The translations under genes were made by a program, and so were the position numbers. Below are positions 15,062-27,600 of a stretch of 42,097 nt of DNA, in pieces. A model generated the notes under the pieces. The model was given only the letters and a program-made list of their open reading frames with translations. It was not told where the DNA came from and ran no database searches. Position 1 is the first letter of the stretch; each line of letters starts with the position of its first letter. This DNA comes from Mycoplasmatota bacterium (GTDB lineage: Bacteria; Bacillota_I; Bacilli_A; Izemoplasmatales; Izemoplasmataceae), in assembly GCA_030600605.1 (NCBI GenBank), contig JAUVLT010000008.1, positions 1 through 42,097 on the forward strand, read 5' to 3'.

Positions 15062-16513
15062 ATGGGGATACTCCGTATAAAGAATCTACATAAGAGCTAT
15101 AAGCATGGAAATAACACCACACATGTATTAAAAGGTATTAATTTAGATATTGAAGAAGGTAGTTTTGTATCGATCTTAGGAAGAAGTGGATCGGGAAAAA
15201 CTACTCTTTTGAATGTAATAAGCACATTAATGGAGTATGAAAAGGGAAAAGTTATTATTGATGGACATGATATTTCAAAATTAAAATCTAGAAAGATAAA
15301 TACTATTAGAAATAATTATATAGGTTTTGTTTTTCAGGAATTTAATTTAGTAAAAGATATGAGTGTTTTAGATAATGTGGCAACTCCGCTTATTTTAAAC
15401 GGATTAAGCTTTAAGGAAGCTAGAAAAAAAGCGATAGTTGCGCTAACTCAAGTAGGACTAGAACAATACACCAAAGTAAGACCACCAGAATTATCAGGAG
15501 GGCAGCAACAACGCGTTGCTATTGCAAGAGCTATCGTAAATGATCAAAAGATTATTCTTTGTGATGAGCCAACTGGGGCATTAGATGATTATACAGCTGT
15601 AGATATTCTTGGAATATTAAAAGAATTATCAAAAACAAAGACAGTTATAATGGTTACTCATGATGAAGAATTTGCCAAGAAGTATAGCGATCGCATTATA
15701 ATGCTAGTTGATGGAAATATTGTAAAAGACGAAATACTAGTTAATAGAGACTTTAAAAAGACTGAGAAAAAGAAACTGAAAGACAGTAGAGCTGGATTTA
15801 TCAATCTATTGATGTATTCATTTTTGAGTATGGATATTGATAAGAAAAAATTTGGTAATACATTTAGAACTTTTAGTATCTCTTTAACTCTTTTTATTGT
15901 AATTGGTGTAATAAATCAAAATTTGGATATTTTTACTGACAGATATTTGAAGTTTTTTGTGCAAAGTGAAGCAGCGGATAAGAATATTATTTTAGATTTT
16001 ATTTATCAATTTTTGGAACAAAATATCTCTGCATTAATTCAAGTAATACTATATATATTAATTGGTTTTTGTATCGTTTCTTATCTATTTGTTTTTACTA
16101 TTAATATTATAAATAAGAAAAGGGAAATAGCTGTATTAAAGGCTTTTGGAGCATCACAAGAAGAGATAGCTATTTTGTTTATGTTAAGACCTATTAAGTT
16201 TACTTTGGCTATTTTTAAAGATACATTAATATATACGTTTATTCTTATTTTAATTATTAATGGAGTTTTTAATTTTCAATCTATTTTGATTGCTGATTAT
16301 TTTGGATTCTTCTTTAATTTTTTAGAGGTTACTTATGGTGTTTTTATATCGTTTATACTTAATAATGAATCAAGTTATATCGATTTTCATATTCACTACT
16401 CTCATATACTGTATATTTTCTTTACTGTTATTGGATTATTCATGATAGGTAGTTTAATACCTGCTTATAAAATATCAAGAAGTAATACGATACGGATGTT
16501 GGCAACAGAATGA
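15062..16513 (+). CDS. MacB-like ABC ATPase-permease fusion 1 (short ectodomain)
   Basis: A half-transporter in one chain. Residues 1-225 are the ATPase, with Walker A GRSGSGKTT (40-48), signature LSGGQQQR (144-151), Walker [13 protein letters not shown] (about 164-175) and switch His in MVTHDE. Residues about 270-470 are the permease with four helices (about 270-287, 325-350, 383-400, 447-467). The FtsX-type coupling helix is KREIAVLKAFGAS (353-365). The loop between helices 1 and 2 has only about 35 residues, so unlike the next three proteins it has almost no ectodomain there; the loop between helices 3 and 4 is about 45. ATG follows GGTGGTG. It overlaps the next gene by four bases. MacB-type pumps act by mechanotransmission on lipoproteins or peptides outside the membrane; the substrate is unknown. 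Confidence 0.88.
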   Translation: MGILRIKNLHKSYKHGNNTTHVLKGINLDIEEGSFVSILGRSGSGKTTLLNVISTLMEYEKGKVIIDGHDISKLKSRKINTIRNNYIGFVFQEFNLVKDMSVLDNVATPLILNGLSFKEARKKAIVALTQVGLEQYTKVRPPELSGGQQQRVAIARAIVNDQKIILCDEPTGALDDYTAVDILGILKELSKTKTVIMVTHDEEFAKKYSDRIIMLVDGNIVKDEILVNRDFKKTEKKKLKDSRAGFINLLMYSFLSMDIDKKKFGNTFRTFSISLTLFIVIGVINQNLDIFTDRYLKFFVQSEAADKNIILDFIYQFLEQNISALIQVILYILIGFCIVSYLFVFTINIINKKREIAVLKAFGASQEEIAILFMLRPIKFTLAIFKDTLIYTFILILIINGVFNFQSILIADYFGFFFNFLEVTYGVFISFILNNESSYIDFHIHYSHILYIFFTVIGLFMIGSLIPAYKISRSNTIRMLATE

Positions 16514-19500
16514 TTGAGTTAAAGAATTTAACAAAAGTATATGAGTCGATAAACTACAATGTAATAGCGTTAAGTGATATTAATTATAAATTTGAAAAAG
16601 GAGAAGTAATTGTTTTACTTGGAAAAAGTGGTAGTGGGAAAAGTACATTACTTAATATTCTTGGTGGTTTTGATCGTGATTACGCTGGTAAGTATATTTT
16701 GGGTGGCGAAAGTATGCGAGAAAAATCAGAAAGAGAAATTGACACTATTCGTAAACGTAAAATAGGGTTCGTTTTTCAACATTATATTTTATTAAATAAT
16801 TTAACCGTATTAGAAAACATTGAATTAGCTTTAAAGGTTATAGGTGTAATTAACTCAGGAAGCAGGAAAAGGGCTTCATTACACGCTTTAAAGCTTGTTG
16901 GACTTAGAGACCATGCTAACAAATATCCTTATGAGTTATCTGGGGGACAGAAACAACGAGTTGCTGTTGCGAGGGCATTTGTAAAGAATCCTGATGTTAT
17001 TATTGCTGATGAACCAACTGCGGCATTAGATTCTAGAACTGGTAACGAGGTTTTAGAGTTATTAAGAGATTTATGTCGTACTAAAATATTGATAATTGCA
17101 ACACATAATAAATCTATCGTAAGAGATTATGCATCAAGAGTTATTGAGCTCAAGAGTGGTTATACTATAAAAAATGAGCTAATAACTGATCCAGGTAAAG
17201 TAAGAGTAGATGAATTAGATTTAATTATTGATAAAGAAATTATTAAAGATGAAAAAATAGTACAACAAATAATTGATATTGAACAAATGGTATCAGAAGA
17301 AAATAAAGAAACGGTATTAAAGGATCTAGGTGTTGATTTAAAGAACTTTAGATTAAATACATCTGATAAATTTGATATTGATGATGAATTGAAAAAGCGC
17401 CTTATTAAAGAAAGAATGAAGAATTCTAAATTAAATACAAGAATTTATCGTTTCTTACAAACGAGTGATGATTTTCATGGTAAAAGAAAATATGCTAATA
17501 AATCATTTCTTAGAAATATAGGACTACATTTGTTTAGTTCTTTAATATTTACAGTTTTCTTACTTACTATTGTTTTTGGGTTAAACTTTGTTACTGAAAC
17601 ATTTGGAGGATTCAACGAAAAAGCCATGTTTACAAGAACAATGAATAATGAAAACGTGTTATTCTTTGCTAGCGAAGAGTTTGAAATGAAGGAAGTTGAT
17701 CAGGATTTGTATCACGATTTAGAGTTTCCTTTCATTAGTGATTTTACCCAAACAGAGATATCATCTAGTAATTTTTTAGATGAATTATTGATTGATCCTT
17801 ATTTTAGATATCAATATGAACAAGATAAAATAATATATATTCATGAAACGCTTCAAGAAAGAGATCTTGAAGATATTTTTGCTATCTATTATAACAATTC
17901 AAGTATAATTTTAAGACAAGAAAATGATGCTATTGTATTTGATGATTTAAAATATACTTATCAAAATATTGTTACTCATCCTGAGCCTTATACTTATGTT
18001 TCAGGATTTATGAATACCGACTTAGACCCTAATTTAATATATCAGTTTAATTATGTTTATAGTGAAAGCAATGAAGATATACTAAATGAACATATGCTTG
18101 AAGGAAGCCGTTTACCAGTAACTAATACTGAGGTTGTTATTCCTGTTGCATATTTGTTTGATTATGAAATTTTAAGCCAAGTAGATTTCAAAGATGAATA
18201 TGGCAATGTAATGGAAATTATTCCTAGCAATATGATAAGCGAGGCTTTTTTAGCGTTAGATGCTAGTGATAGAATGATTGAAATTACGAAGAATATAATA
18301 ACTTTTAGTGATGAAGGGAATTCTTATACGGAAAACTATACTACAGTGACGAGTGAGTTTGAAATTGTTGGATTAGTTAATTTTGATGGTGATATAAATC
18401 CTTTCTTAGAAATGCGTGATGATGTTTTTATTGCGAATAATGCCGGAATTAATTTCTCGTTTATTTTTAGTAATAAAGTTGAAGATTTAATTAACTTTGA
18501 AGTAGTGGATAATGCTTCAGTAGGTGAGTTTTCTAAAAGTATTCAATATGCTGAAATAAGTGTTGAAAACTATGAGATATATAATGTGGATGATATTGTA
18601 AATGATTTTGATGAAACATATATCTTAGAAATCAAACAAAACGTAAGTGATCAGTTTGAAACTTGGATTTTAACTCTGAATACTGCAAGTATACTAGTAA
18701 ATGATTATGTTCAAGATGATTTAGATGGATTAAATCCAGATTCTGCTTTTCTAGATGATTTAATTGATAATACAATGTTTGAAGGATTAACTCATCAAGA
18801 TTTACTGGATTACTATATTGCTCAACATATGTTAGTAACAAGTAGTAAAGAAGAATTCCAATATTTATGTGTAGGATGCAACTTCAATTCAAGATCTTTT
18901 GATAACTTAATAACTGAAGCACAAAGTGCTTACCCACGATTAAAGGCAAGTCTTCAATATGTTGATATGCTTGAAGATTATGGAGACGTGACAAGACTAA
19001 CATATCAAGAAAGCACGAATAGAATTATCTATGAAGAATATGGACATTTGTTTAATAATCAGTTTTATGAAAGTAAAAATGATGATTATTATACTTTAGA
19101 ACTAGTTAGTAGTTTTGAAAGGGAATACGGAAGTATTTTATCATTAGTCTTTTTGGTTGTACCAAGAATGATTATTGAAAATTTCCCTTTTATAGATAAA
19201 GTTATTGGGATGTTAGAAAATCTAGAAGCTAATCCAGGATTTATTAGTTTTATGGAAAGTACAAATTTAGATTTATTAATAAGTAGTGTAAGTACAAATG
19301 CTATTAGAAGTTTAGTAATGGTTGTTTTGTATCTTGTTGTATATATAATCTTGGTTGTAAGTACGATATTATTAAGTGTTGTATTAATAAATTTATATGG
19401 AAATATTTATGAAACAGCTACAAGAAAAAGAGTTAAAGAATTAGCTAGTTTAAGGGTTTTAGGTACTAGTTATGATGATATTCATGATATGATAAAGATT

Positions 19501-19794
19501 GAAAATAGGCGAGTAGCAATTTTTAGTTATCTATGCTTTTTGGGAATATTACTTATTTTAAGTAATTTACACTTATTTACTGATGCCCCTATTAAACATT
19601 ACTATATGCCTTTACTTGGGTTGTTTTTTGATTTTAATTTATTTGATGTGTTTGTCATGAATTATGTAGTTTTAGCAACAGTAACGATAATTTTCTACTT
19701 CTTCATCTATAAATTCATTATTAAGCGTGTATCTACTAAGAAACTTGGTAATATAGATACAATTAAAGCTATTAGAGATGGTGATAACTTATGA
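16510..19794 (+). CDS. MacB-like ABC ATPase-permease fusion 2 (very large ectodomain)
   Basis: ATPase at residues 1-220: Walker [10 protein letters not shown] (38-46), LSGGQKQR (about 143-150), Walker B VIIADEPTAALD and an ATHNKS switch. A charged linker at about 220-330 is followed by helix 1 (about 338-362). An ectodomain of about 560 residues runs from 365 to 925. Helices 2-4 follow at about 931-965, 1001-1021 and 1048-1074, with the coupling motif RKRVKELASLRVLGTS after helix 2. The total of 1094 residues is much larger than MacB (about 650). The ectodomain has one CVGC pair (near nt 18869-18880), which could form a disulfide. It shares four bases with each neighbour, so the ABC genes are coupled in translation. 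Confidence 0.88.
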   Translation: MIELKNLTKVYESINYNVIALSDINYKFEKGEVIVLLGKSGSGKSTLLNILGGFDRDYAGKYILGGESMREKSEREIDTIRKRKIGFVFQHYILLNNLTVLENIELALKVIGVINSGSRKRASLHALKLVGLRDHANKYPYELSGGQKQRVAVARAFVKNPDVIIADEPTAALDSRTGNEVLELLRDLCRTKILIIATHNKSIVRDYASRVIELKSGYTIKNELITDPGKVRVDELDLIIDKEIIKDEKIVQQIIDIEQMVSEENKETVLKDLGVDLKNFRLNTSDKFDIDDELKKRLIKERMKNSKLNTRIYRFLQTSDDFHGKRKYANKSFLRNIGLHLFSSLIFTVFLLTIVFGLNFVTETFGGFNEKAMFTRTMNNENVLFFASEEFEMKEVDQDLYHDLEFPFISDFTQTEISSSNFLDELLIDPYFRYQYEQDKIIYIHETLQERDLEDIFAIYYNNSSIILRQENDAIVFDDLKYTYQNIVTHPEPYTYVSGFMNTDLDPNLIYQFNYVYSESNEDILNEHMLEGSRLPVTNTEVVIPVAYLFDYEILSQVDFKDEYGNVMEIIPSNMISEAFLALDASDRMIEITKNIITFSDEGNSYTENYTTVTSEFEIVGLVNFDGDINPFLEMRDDVFIANNAGINFSFIFSNKVEDLINFEVVDNASVGEFSKSIQYAEISVENYEIYNVDDIVNDFDETYILEIKQNVSDQFETWILTLNTASILVNDYVQDDLDGLNPDSAFLDDLIDNTMFEGLTHQDLLDYYIAQHMLVTSSKEEFQYLCVGCNFNSRSFDNLITEAQSAYPRLKASLQYVDMLEDYGDVTRLTYQESTNRIIYEEYGHLFNNQFYESKNDDYYTLELVSSFEREYGSILSLVFLVVPRMIIENFPFIDKVIGMLENLEANPGFISFMESTNLDLLISSVSTNAIRSLVMVVLYLVVYIILVVSTILLSVVLINLYGNIYETATRKRVKELASLRVLGTSYDDIHDMIKIENRRVAIFSYLCFLGILLILSNLHLFTDAPIKHYYMPLLGLFFDFNLFDVFVMNYVVLATVTIIFYFFIYKFIIKRVSTKKLGNIDTIKAIRDGDNL

Positions 19795-21983
19795 TTGAGG
19801 TAAAAGATTTACAAAAGATATACCCTACTAAAGAACGTGATTTTATTGCTTTAAAAGATCTTAATCTAAAGTTTGAAGCAGGAGAGTTTATCGCTGTACT
19901 AGGGGAAAGCGGTAGTGGTAAAACAACATTTTTAAATATGATTAGTGGTGTGGATTTAAAAACAAGTGGTAAAATCATATTTAACGAACAAGATGTTGAT
20001 AAATTTAATGATGCTAAATGGCGAGAAATTAGAAACCAAGAAATTGGATTCATTTTCCAACGTTTTAATCTTATTGATCACTTAACAGTAATGGAAAATG
20101 TTGTATTACCATTAATTCTTACAGGTAGTGATAATAATATCGCAAGAGAAATTGCTAGAAGATTATTAAAAGAAGTTGAATTAGAAGGCACGGAAGATAA
20201 ATTAGCTAAAGAATTATCAGGAGGGCAAAGACAACGTGTCGCAATTGCTAGAACGATTATTGTTAATCCAACAATAATTTTAGCTGATGAACCAACTGGA
20301 GCGCTTGATAGTACTACAGGACTTGAAATTATGAAATTACTTCAGAGGTTTTCTGATGGTAGAATTATCATTATGGTTACCCATGATGAAGATTTGGCTT
20401 ATAAAAATGCTACACGAGTAATTAGATTACATGATGGTGAAGTTATTAGTGATGAGATTATTAAAGAAAAGAACAGCATTACAAGAGATACTACTAATCG
20501 ATTATTATCATATGAAACTAAGGTTACTAGAAGACTTAAAAGACGCTTGTTAAAGCAATTCCCAGAGATTGAGGATCAACTTCGAGTGGGGAAAAAATGT
20601 TTTGTGCCTTTAGAAAGAAAATATATTTCTAATAATCCAGTATTCACAAGAAAAATTGCGAGAGAGAATTTTAAGCAAAAAATTAATATAAACCGACGTA
20701 TTTTATTGAGTTTTGTTATTAGTATTAGTTTATTATTAGTTGTAAATATTGTCATGAAGAATATTAGTGCTTATAATTTTAATTTATTTGATGTTAATAA
20801 TAATTATGTTCAATATTTAGTTACTGATTATGACGATGAGACAACGGTGATAAATGCTTTAGATAATACATCTAATGTAGACGAAGTGTTACTTTATTAT
20901 GAACATTATGTTCAAGAGATGTATTTAGTGAGTGATGACGGGAATTTACCTATTACTTCTAATGTATCTACTGTTAATAAGGGAGTATTTAGTCCTAAGA
21001 TGGTTACTTTACCATCAAAATCTGAAAATTTCTTTTTAACTAGCCAAATTCTGGTAGGGGGATACCCTACTAATGATAATGAAATACTAGTTAGTAGTGA
21101 ATTTTTACTATCTAGATTTTATGGATATAGTTTAGAAAAAACATATAACCAAAGCACAGTATTAGCAGTTTCTAATTTGAATACTTTTATTGGACAAAAA
21201 CTTTATATATGTGGGGAAACCATTATTTCTAATGGAGCTGTTCCTACAACTGTTATAGATGAAAATTGTTTTGATTATGTCATCAAAGGAGTATTAAATA
21301 GTTATTACAATGGAATTAACTATACAGGGAATATTTATGTTCCTAACAAAGGGTTTACTGATTATATTACTTATTTAAGAGATGAAAAAGATTTTACTAG
21401 AGTGGATGAATATTATGATACTTATCTTTCATTCTATTTAGATGATATTACAGTTGGAATTGATATTACGAGTGTTAGTGAAGAAATTGATGCGACTATT
21501 TCAAATGAAGAATTGCGTGAATATAATGAGACACAAACATTAGAGAATATGCTTTATTATATTTATTTAGCCATATTTATTAGTTTGATTATTATTAGTG
21601 GGACAATTGATATTAATATTGTTGCTAGTAGTGTTGTGTCGAGAATTAGGGAGATTGGAATTTATTCATGTATTGGTGTAAGTAAAAAGAGCATTCGAAA
21701 TATGTTTGTGTTTGAAACATTAGAAATAGCTCTTAGGATATTAGTGATTAATTCAGCTATTTATGTAGGAATAGCCTATGGCTTTAAATTGTTGTATAAA
21801 CGAATTGTTGTTGATTTAACAATTTATGAAAGTATTTTTGGTATTAATGAGATGTTTAGTTATGAAATTTTGTTTAGCATAATGGTTATACTAGGCGCTG
21901 TAGGGTTTTTATTCGCAAGTGTATTGATTCCATCCTTTAAAGCTGCGAATATGAAGGCAATAGATGCATTAAGAAGTGGGTGA
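19791..21983 (+). CDS. MacB-like ABC ATPase-permease fusion 3
   Basis: ATPase at residues 1-225: Walker A GESGSGKTT (38-46), LSGGQRQR (about 142-149), Walker [13 protein letters not shown] and MVTHDED. A linker of about 80 residues leads to helix 1 (about 303-324). The ectodomain of about 260 residues (325-585) is MacB-sized. Helices 2-4 lie at about 586-612, 645-667 and 694-714, with the FtsX coupling motif RIREIGIYSCIGVSKKSI. It ends IDALRSG, the same kind of tail as in fusions 1, 2 and 4 (IRML, IKAIRDG, IDILREV), which fits the conserved end of MacB/FtsX permeases. Start overlaps the previous stop (ATGA); the next gene begins four bases after its stop. Confidence 0.88.
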   Translation: MIEVKDLQKIYPTKERDFIALKDLNLKFEAGEFIAVLGESGSGKTTFLNMISGVDLKTSGKIIFNEQDVDKFNDAKWREIRNQEIGFIFQRFNLIDHLTVMENVVLPLILTGSDNNIAREIARRLLKEVELEGTEDKLAKELSGGQRQRVAIARTIIVNPTIILADEPTGALDSTTGLEIMKLLQRFSDGRIIIMVTHDEDLAYKNATRVIRLHDGEVISDEIIKEKNSITRDTTNRLLSYETKVTRRLKRRLLKQFPEIEDQLRVGKKCFVPLERKYISNNPVFTRKIARENFKQKININRRILLSFVISISLLLVVNIVMKNISAYNFNLFDVNNNYVQYLVTDYDDETTVINALDNTSNVDEVLLYYEHYVQEMYLVSDDGNLPITSNVSTVNKGVFSPKMVTLPSKSENFFLTSQILVGGYPTNDNEILVSSEFLLSRFYGYSLEKTYNQSTVLAVSNLNTFIGQKLYICGETIISNGAVPTTVIDENCFDYVIKGVLNSYYNGINYTGNIYVPNKGFTDYITYLRDEKDFTRVDEYYDTYLSFYLDDITVGIDITSVSEEIDATISNEELREYNETQTLENMLYYIYLAIFISLIIISGTIDINIVASSVVSRIREIGIYSCIGVSKKSIRNMFVFETLEIALRILVINSAIYVGIAYGFKLLYKRIVVDLTIYESIFGINEMFSYEILFSIMVILGAVGFLFASVLIPSFKAANMKAIDALRSG

Positions 21984-21987
21984 TTGA

Positions 21988-24696
21988 ATGAGCCGCGGAG
22001 ATATTATTTTACGCCTTGTAGATGTTGAAAGAGTTTATGAGACAAAAGAAGGACGCAAAATTGTAGCACTTAACAAAGTGACTACGTCTTTTAAGCGTGG
22101 CGAATTCGTGGCAATTGTTGGAAAAAGTGGTAGTGGTAAGAGTACTTTAATTAATATACTTGGAGGGCTTGATAGACCTGATGGAGGAGATTACTTTTTA
22201 GAAGGGAATAACATTGTTAGTATTAATGAGGGACATTGGGATGCTATTCGAAATGAAAAGATTGGATTTATCTTTCAAGAATATCATTTAATTGAATATT
22301 TAAGTGTTTATCGAAATATTGAAATAGCCTTAAAATATCAAAGCACATTAAATAAAAAAACAAGAGCTGCTAAAGTTAAAGACATTTTAACAAAAGTAGG
22401 AATTATTGATCATATGCATAAACTTCCTGGCCAATTAAGTGGTGGGCAAAGGCAACGTGTAGCGATTGCTAGAGCTTTGGTAAAAGACCCTGACATCATT
22501 TTGGCTGATGAACCAACAGGGGCATTAGATCATAAAACTAGTGAAAATGTTATCGAATTAATTAAAGGTCTAAGTAAAGAAAGACTTGTAATTGTTGTTA
22601 CTCATGATAGAGGGATTGCTAATGAACATGCTACTAGAATTATTGAGTTAACAGAGGGTAAATTTACTAGTGATTTAATTAGAGAAGATATTGAACAAAC
22701 GTATCAAAATGTTTATAAGAAGACAAAACCAACAAATTTAAAGTTTAGAGATAAGATTGATTTAACATTTAGAAAAATAAAATCACAACTCTTAAGAACA
22801 TTCTTTACGGCGCTATCTCTAGCTTTGGCGTTTAGTTTTACAATACTTTTTAATGGTGTTGAAAGAGGTATTAGTGAATCATATGATGCTTATTTTGAAG
22901 CGTTAAACAAAGCTAATAGTTATGCATTTAGTTTTGTTCCTGAGGATGAGGCTGTAAGTTTGAATGAATATAATGAAGCTTCAGAGAATTTACTTGATTC
23001 ATTTCAATCATATTTTTATAGTGAAAATAGTGAAATAATAGAGGGGAATAGCGTAGATGTGGCGTATAGTTTGGAAAGCAGAGGAGTAGAACATGTTTCA
23101 AATATACCAACAAGGCCTGATTTACTTTCGGAATATAAACTAAGATTAATTGATGTAGCTGAGACACAAGACTATAGTTATAGTGATCTATTTATTGGAG
23201 ACAGCAATTATCCTTATGAGTTTGATGAAATTATGGTTACATCAAAATTTTATCGTCAATATACAGAGTTAAGTGATGATGTTGTTAATTTAAATTCATT
23301 TATTGGTACAAAAATATCTATGCCAATTTATAGTTTTGATATTTATACGGGAATATACAATACTGAAGAATATTTAAATCTTTTAATTGAGTTAGAAAAT
23401 GGTGATATTGTAGAAGATAACCCTTTAATAACACAAGAAACTTTAAAAGTAAGATATTTAAAAATAAACATTCCACAGTATTGTTATCATTATGAAGATA
23501 TTAATAGTTACTACCAAAATCAATGTGATCAAATCATAGATGATGAGAAATATAGTAGATATTTTGAAAGTATTGACGAATATATTGAATATGTTGATGG
23601 ATTTAAGGAACAAGTAAACAATATTGATCCAGACTATTTTGATATTTTGTTTAGAAGTGGAGCTGTCTTTTACGTTATAGATGAAAATGAAATAGAAGGA
23701 TATATTCCTCCAGGTGGAGAATATTATATTGAGAGAGTATATCGTGCTCTTTATGAAGAGGCAGATGATGATTATGATGAGGGATTATCTTATTTCAAAG
23801 AAGGGGTTTTTAAAGATCAATTGTTACAGAAAGAAATGATTGTAACAGGAATTATTGAAAATGATAATGAAGCAATTGTATATATGGATTACGAAACTTA
23901 TAATAAGTTATTTGTTTCTAGTCCGGGAGTAGATGTTTTAAGTGGGTATTATAGTATTAACTTAGAAAGTGGTATTAGAAAAGATTATGAACCTTATGAT
24001 ATAGCGGTTGAGTATTTTGCTATACCTTTACAAGGTGTGAGTAATCAGTATCAAGATGATTATTCGATTATTAGAAAAGAATATATTGAACAAGGAGAAG
24101 TTTGTTCAATATATAGTCTTGATAATGTAATTAATGATAATACTGATTTTGAAGATGTAAGGCTGTTAGGGGATGTATTCACTATTACTGATTATTCAAG
24201 TTGTAAGATGAATACTGAAAGCTATCATTATTTACAAAGTATTAAAATATTATTTGGTGTTTTCTTTAACGTGTTGATGTTTATTAGTATTATTTTCTTC
24301 AATATATTACTTCAAGTAATTTTAAGTGAAAGAATATCTGAAATTGGTGTCTATAGAAGTGTTGGATCCACTAGTAAAGATATTAAGTATTTATTCTTTA
24401 TTGAGATATTGTTTGAAATAGTTTTGGCTTCTATTATGAGTATTATTATTATCTACTTTGCTAACCAAGTTGTTAATGCAATGTTTTTATCAGCGATTAA
24501 CCAGGGAAGTGGTGTTATTACGTTTGCTGGAATGAAGCTGAGTATTGGTAATGATAATTCTATTACAAATATCAGTATGTTTAATTTGGCATTCTATATT
24601 GTTGTTGTATTCATAATGATTGGTTTCTTAAGTAACCGAAATGTTAGTAAATTGGCTAATACTAAGCCAATAGATATATTGAGAGAGGTGGAATAG
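21988..24696 (+). CDS. MacB-like ABC ATPase-permease fusion 4 (large ectodomain)
   Basis: ATPase at residues 8-235: Walker [10 protein letters not shown] (45-53), LSGGQRQR (about 150-157), Walker [13 protein letters not shown] and VVTHDR. Helix 1 is at about 269-291 ([17 protein letters not shown]), followed by an acidic, Tyr-rich ectodomain of about 460 residues (292-752) with several cysteines (near nt 23482, 23524, 24103 and 24202). Helices 2-4 lie at about 753-778, 805-828 and 868-885, and the coupling motif is [18 protein letters not shown]. The stop TAG is followed at once by the ATG of the giant lipoprotein gene, so the pump and the surface protein are made from one message. Confidence 0.88.
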   Translation: MSRGDIILRLVDVERVYETKEGRKIVALNKVTTSFKRGEFVAIVGKSGSGKSTLINILGGLDRPDGGDYFLEGNNIVSINEGHWDAIRNEKIGFIFQEYHLIEYLSVYRNIEIALKYQSTLNKKTRAAKVKDILTKVGIIDHMHKLPGQLSGGQRQRVAIARALVKDPDIILADEPTGALDHKTSENVIELIKGLSKERLVIVVTHDRGIANEHATRIIELTEGKFTSDLIREDIEQTYQNVYKKTKPTNLKFRDKIDLTFRKIKSQLLRTFFTALSLALAFSFTILFNGVERGISESYDAYFEALNKANSYAFSFVPEDEAVSLNEYNEASENLLDSFQSYFYSENSEIIEGNSVDVAYSLESRGVEHVSNIPTRPDLLSEYKLRLIDVAETQDYSYSDLFIGDSNYPYEFDEIMVTSKFYRQYTELSDDVVNLNSFIGTKISMPIYSFDIYTGIYNTEEYLNLLIELENGDIVEDNPLITQETLKVRYLKINIPQYCYHYEDINSYYQNQCDQIIDDEKYSRYFESIDEYIEYVDGFKEQVNNIDPDYFDILFRSGAVFYVIDENEIEGYIPPGGEYYIERVYRALYEEADDDYDEGLSYFKEGVFKDQLLQKEMIVTGIIENDNEAIVYMDYETYNKLFVSSPGVDVLSGYYSINLESGIRKDYEPYDIAVEYFAIPLQGVSNQYQDDYSIIRKEYIEQGEVCSIYSLDNVINDNTDFEDVRLLGDVFTITDYSSCKMNTESYHYLQSIKILFGVFFNVLMFISIIFFNILLQVILSERISEIGVYRSVGSTSKDIKYLFFIEILFEIVLASIMSIIIIYFANQVVNAMFLSAINQGSGVITFAGMKLSIGNDNSITNISMFNLAFYIVVVFIMIGFLSNRNVSKLANTKPIDILREVE

Positions 24697-27600
24697 ATGA
24701 AAACAATTAGAAGATATCTTGTTGTATTAGTAATTTTACCGCTTATAGTCTTTTTGGGAAGTTGTAGTAAAACGGCTGAAAATGAGCATTTACCGGAATA
24801 TTGTCAAACTTATTCTGGGTTTATGTCTACGGCTAGTAAAGATTTGTATGATTTAATTGGAGATATAAATAGATTTAATTATCTAAGTGTTATTTCAGAG
24901 ATTGAATTAGAATTTGAAGTTGATGATCCAAATATTGAAATTGATTTAAATGGTATTCAATGTTTCCAAAATCTTACATCTTTAACGTTAATTGGGCAAA
25001 GTTTTAAAGATATTAGTCCGATTAGTGCTCTTAAAAATATTCAAAAGATTGTTTTAATTGATACTTCTATAGTAAGTATTGATAGTTTTAAAAATTTAAG
25101 TAAAGTTAATGAATTAACCATTTCTAATACTAAAACACTACAAAGTGTTGACGGTGTTGAGGAAATGACTAAACTAACGAGGCTTGATTTAAGTGATAAT
25201 GGGATTGTTAATATTGAAGGACTAAATAATTTGGTTAATTTAACTGAATTAATTCTTTCGAATAACAAAATCACATATTTCCCTTCAATTAATCAATTAG
25301 AGTTATTAGAAACCCTTGATGTTAGTAATAATGAAATAGTGCAGTTAGGGGAAGATCTAAGTGGTCTAAGAAACTTAAAAGAGTTTATTGCTAGGCAAAA
25401 TAACATATGTGATTTAAGCACACTAGATGATTTAGTAAGTTTAGAAATTCTTGATTTAAGTGAAAATGATTTAGGATGTGGTGGACTTGGAGCTAGTCCA
25501 GACTTTTCTAGTTTAGAAAATGCTCCTAATTTAAGAGAAATCTATTTAAATGATAATAATTTAACTTCAATAGAGGATTTAAGAGGAAAAACATTAATAC
25601 TTCAAGTATTACATTTAGAAAATAATAACTTAACTGATATTACCCCTATTGGAAACTATACAACTATTAGAGAATTAGTCTTATATAACAATAATATCGT
25701 TAATATTAGTGATTTAGCAGGTATGATAAACGTTACTGAAATTGATTTGTCTGAAAATAGCATAGTTGATTTTTCTAACTTAAGAGATATTCCTAATCTT
25801 GAATCTATTGATTTAAGTAATAATAATATCGATTTTATTCCTGATATGAGTGATTCTTGGGCACATTTAGAAGTTCTTGATTTAGATAGTAATAATTTAA
25901 CTGACACTTCAGGAGTTAATGGACATGCCAATTTACAGACTTTAATACTTTCTAATAACGGAATAACTGAATTAAGTGGAATAAGTAACTTACCATTACT
26001 TGAAAATTTAGTTATGGTATGGGAAATACCTGAAGTTATCCCAGATGACTTTGTGTTTGAAGATAACCCAAATAGTATTAGTATAATTCGAGACTCATTT
26101 AATAGTTTACCTTTACTATTATTGACAGATGAAACTGATACATTTGATTTTGGATTTGAACTTGGACCACATGTTGAAATTTATAATTCAATAAGTGATA
26201 TTGATAATATTGGTACAATTGATTTTTCAGATATGGATATTGATTTTATTGATGGAGATTCAATCAATTTGGATAATTTACTAGCAATTGATGTTAGTGA
26301 TAATAATATTGCAGATATTTCCTTTATCTTAGGTAATCCCAGTCTTCAAGTATTGAATATTTCGGGTAATAGTATTAATAATTTATCAGTAATAAGTGGA
26401 GTAGATACGAGTGATCTTGATAATTTAGATCAAATAAATGCAGCGAATATTGTAACTTCAAACGACTTGGTTGATGCATTTATCGAGTTACCCGAATTGT
26501 CATATTTAGATTTAACAGGAACAAATATCACATCGATTAATAATTGTTTCAATAATTTAGATGAATTAACAGATTTGGGTATTGATTCACCAGTATTAGA
26601 AAGAATAATTGATTCATTTAATAATTTGTATGCTGTTCATACAGCAGATAACGTTATTTCATTTGTAGATAGTAAGATTGGTGAAATAAATGGTAGTTTT
26701 AACAATGGACTTTATGAACAAATTATTATTCAAGATAATATTGCTGGTTTCTCGGAAACAAAAATAATTGATTCGTTTAATAATCTAGATAGTGCGAATG
26801 ATATTAGTATTTTAATAACTGGGAATGATTTTAAAGTTGTTGAAGGTAGTTTTAATAATACAACAGCAGTTACTTTATTCCTTGGTGATAATAATATTGG
26901 AACAATTACAACAAGTTTTGATGGTTTAGCAGTGTCTGATGAGTTGAATCTTCAGAATAATAAATTAGAAACATTAGTAGGATTAAATAATGCATTTTTG
27001 ATTCCATCACTAAACTTGAGTAACAATATACTTACTACAGTTAGTTTCTTAGATGCTGTTACAGGGCTAGAAAGTTTAGATATTTCTAATCAATATGATA
27101 GTGATTTAGATGTACTAACACTAACTGAGATTGATGGTATTAATAATATGCTTTTATTGACAGAAATAGTCATGGAAGATATGTTGATAACTTCAATTGA
27201 TGGGTTTAAGAATATTGGGATAGATAGTTTTATATTAAGTAAAACTGATAATAATAACGGAACTATTGTTTCAATTTCTAGTACATCGTTTAGTAATTCA
27301 TTAATTACAGATTTAGACTTAGGAGGACATCAATTTACAAACATTGATTTTTTAAATAATTTTCCACAGTTAGTTGATTTAACAATCTCTATAAATATAG
27401 CTGATTTAAGCGACTTCCAGGATATTATATTTGAAAGCACATTAGATTCTTTATCACTTGAAAATATTTCAGAAGTAACTGATTTTAGTTATTTGAATGG
27501 TTACGATGCTTTAACATTCTTTTACTTCTCAAGTGAATTAACGTTAACAATTAATAATTTTAGTGGTTTAGATTCATTAACAAGTTCTAATTTTGCGGAT

